Shown here: positions 4,608 through 6,194 of the stretch, in pieces
How the letters are laid out: the number at the start of each line of letters is the position of its first letter
How positions within the stretch are numbered: the stretch's first letter is position 1
Origin: MnTg04 sp036443455
GTDB lineage: Bacteria; Pseudomonadota; Gammaproteobacteria; Steroidobacterales; MnTg04
Assembly (NCBI GenBank): GCA_036443455.1
Contig: JAZFYI010000139.1
Coordinates: forward strand, 1 to 6,194
DNA length: 6,194 nucleotides
Direction: 5' to 3'
Notes under the pieces: generated by a model
Told to the model about the DNA's origin: nothing
Databases searched by the model: none
The model's input: the letters and a program-made list of their open reading frames with translations, nothing else
Position numbers and translations under genes: made by a program

Positions 4608-6194
4608 CTATTGATCCGCGTGAAACACCAGGTATATTTTCTCAGCCAGGTTGCGGCTGATCCCTTTTACCCTGGCCAGGTCTTCGATCCGAGCCTCTTT
4701 TACACCCTGTAGCCCACCGAACTGGCGCAACAGTTCGCGTCGCCTTTTCGGCCCCAGACCGCGTATCGCCTCCAGCACCGACACCTTCCTCGACCTGGCG
4801 CGCCGCTGGCGGTGTCCGCTGATCGCAAAGCGGTGAGCTTCGTCACGAATCTGCTGAATCAGGTGCAATGCCGGGGAACTGGCTGGGAGTATAAATGGCT
4901 GCTTGTGACCGGACAAGAACAGCTTTTCCCGACCGGCTCGACGCCCCGCCCCCTTGGCGACGGCCAACAAAGGAATGTCTGCCAATTGTAGCTCCTGCAT
5001 CACTTTCCGTGCTTCGGAAAGCTGCCCTTTGCCGCCATCGATGATGACCATGTCCGGTACGGGCGCTTCACCCTTTTTGACCCGCAGATAACGCCGGGTC
5101 ATCGCCTGGCGCATCGCCGCATAGTCGTCGCCGGGAGTCAGCCCCTTGATATTAAAACGGCGGTAGTCCGATTTCGCCGCGCCATCGTGGTTGAACACCA
5201 CGCATGAAGCAACGGTGGCCTCCCCCTGGGTGTGGCTGATATCGAAGCATTCAAGCCGTTGCGGAACTTCGGCCAGGTCCAGTTGCTGCTTCACGGCTTC
5301 CAGTTGCGCCATCATGGTCGCGTTGCCAGCCAGTCTCTGGCCGAGCGCATGCTCGGCATTGCTCCTGGTCATCTCCAGCCAGCGGGCGCGTTGGCCACGG
5401 ACCCGATGACGAATGGAAATTTTTCTGCCGGCTCGTTTACCCAGCGTTTCCGCGAGCAAATCCGCGTCATCGACCCGGCTTGAAATCAACACCTCATCCG
5501 GCGCCTCACGCGCCAGGTAATACTGGGCGAGGAACGCCGACATCACTTCACTGACGGTCGAGCCCGGCGCGGTTTTCGGGAAGTACGACTTGCTGCCGAG
5601 GCTGCGCCCGGAGCGAACGAACATGACACTGACGCAAAAAGTGTTTTTTGCGCTTGCCAGGCTGACTGCATCAAAATTGCCGGTCCACCCGGAGACAAAC
5701 TGCCGTTCCTGGACTTTCTTCAGGCTGGCTATCTGATCCCGGTAATGCGCCGCTTTTTCATAGTCCCGGGCTTCCGCGGATACATCCATGCGCTCGACCA
5801 GCCCATCGATGACCAGGTTGCTCTTGCCTTTGAGAAAGAGCAGCGCATCGGCGATATCGCTCGCGTATTCTTCCTGCCCGATCAATCCGACACACGGGGC
5901 CGAACACCGCTTGATCTGGTATTGCAGACAGGGCCGGCTGCGATTCGAAAAATAACTGTTATCGCATGACCGGATCAAAAACAATTTCTGCAGGTAGCTC
6001 AATGTCTCCCTGACGGCATGGGCACTCGGATAGGGTCCGAAATATTTCCCTGCCCCCTTGCGGGCGCCGCGATAAAAACTCAGCCGTGGAAACGCATGAT
6101 CGGTGCTGATATGAATATAGGGGAAACTCTTGTCGTCCCTCAGCAACACGTTGAACCGCGGTTGAAACTTCTTGATCAGGTTGTATTCGAGCAG
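4608..6194 (-). CDS. uvrC: Excinuclease ABC subunit C (5' end beyond window)
   Basis: UvrC makes both incisions flanking a DNA lesion after UvrA/UvrB recognition. 528 residues are visible of about 610; the frame runs off the right edge and the GTG at 6149-6147 is internal. Counting from the edge, LLEYNLIKK begins the visible part and E3 is probably the conserved catalytic glutamate of the GIY-YIG nuclease domain, most of which is missing. C77, C89, C97 and C101 have the same spacing (12, 8, 4) as the cysteines reported to bind a 4Fe-4S cluster in E. coli UvrC. The UVR domain that contacts UvrB is near 130-165. The RNase H-like nuclease domain has D318 in CFDISH, D386 in IIDGGKGQ and H454 in RDEAHRF. 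Two helix-hairpin-helix motifs (about 473-521) close the protein. It is followed by pgsA after 21 bp, the usual gammaproteobacterial order. Confidence 0.98.
   Translation of the reverse strand: MLEYNLIKKFQPRFNVLLRDDKSFPYIHISTDHAFPRLSFYRGARKGAGKYFGPYPSAHAVRETLSYLQKLFLIRSCDNSYFSNRSRPCLQYQIKRCSAPCVGLIGQEEYASDIADALLFLKGKSNLVIDGLVERMDVSAEARDYEKAAHYRDQIASLKKVQERQFVSGWTGNFDAVSLASAKNTFCVSVMFVRSGRSLGSKSYFPKTAPGSTVSEVMSAFLAQYYLAREAPDEVLISSRVDDADLLAETLGKRAGRKISIRHRVRGQRARWLEMTRSNAEHALGQRLAGNATMMAQLEAVKQQLDLAEVPQRLECFDISHTQGEATVASCVVFNHDGAAKSDYRRFNIKGLTPGDDYAAMRQAMTRRYLRVKKGEAPVPDMVIIDGGKGQLSEARKVMQELQLADIPLLAVAKGAGRRAGREKLFLSGHKQPFILPASSPALHLIQQIRDEAHRFAISGHRQRRARSRKVSVLEAIRGLGPKRRRELLRQFGGLQGVKEARIEDLARVKGISRNLAEKIYLVFHADQ

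Noticed and set aside
6147..6149. GTG at 6149-6147 as the start of uvrC.
   Set aside because: The frame continues to the window edge with UvrC-like sequence (LLEYNLIKKFQPRFN), so the true start lies outside the window.

Overview
The window reads as chromosomal DNA of a gammaproteobacterium. The strongest argument is the minus-strand block uvrC - pgsA - tRNA-Gly(GCC), which matches the E. coli uvrC-pgsA-glyW arrangement; both proteins also align closely with their E. coli counterparts as I recall them. The species cannot be named from the sequence. Three of the four other genes encode exported or membrane proteins and look like accessory content beside this housekeeping block.

Layout, left to right. 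(1) Positions 1-509, plus strand: the C-terminal 168 codons of a DUF885-family (putative zinc-peptidase-like) protein, cut by the left edge. (2) Positions 514-540: an intrinsic terminator usable from both strands, between two convergent genes. (3) Positions 557-1732, minus strand: a secreted YVTN/YncE-type beta-propeller with paired histidines and a His/Met C-terminus. (4) Positions 1733-1822: a 90-bp divergent intergenic region with a candidate promoter and two imperfect dyads. (5) Positions 1823-2215, plus strand: a small secreted cupredoxin-like protein without cysteine but with many histidines. (6) Positions 2249-3826, plus strand, same reading frame, 33 bp downstream: a polytopic membrane protein of the family often labelled 'fenitrothion hydrolase', with a paired CxxC loop and a histidine exposed if its signal peptide is cleaved. 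(7) Positions 3841-3877: a second strong hairpin terminator between convergent transcripts. (8) Positions 3888-3962, minus strand: tRNA-Gly(GCC), with a good sigma70 promoter at 3994-4021. (9) Positions 4029-4586, minus strand: pgsA. (10) Positions 4608-6194, minus strand: uvrC, whose first roughly 77 residues lie beyond the right edge.

How the genes may work together. uvrC (nucleotide excision repair) and pgsA (phosphatidylglycerol synthesis) are probably co-transcribed, since only 21 bp separate them; the tRNA has its own promoter and terminator. The beta-propeller, cupredoxin-like and membrane genes share a divergent control region. All three products carry export signals and conspicuous potential metal ligands, so a periplasmic copper (or other metal) handling or redox module is a reasonable hypothesis. 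That function is inferred and is the most interesting thing in the window. No mobile element, CRISPR array or rRNA was seen.
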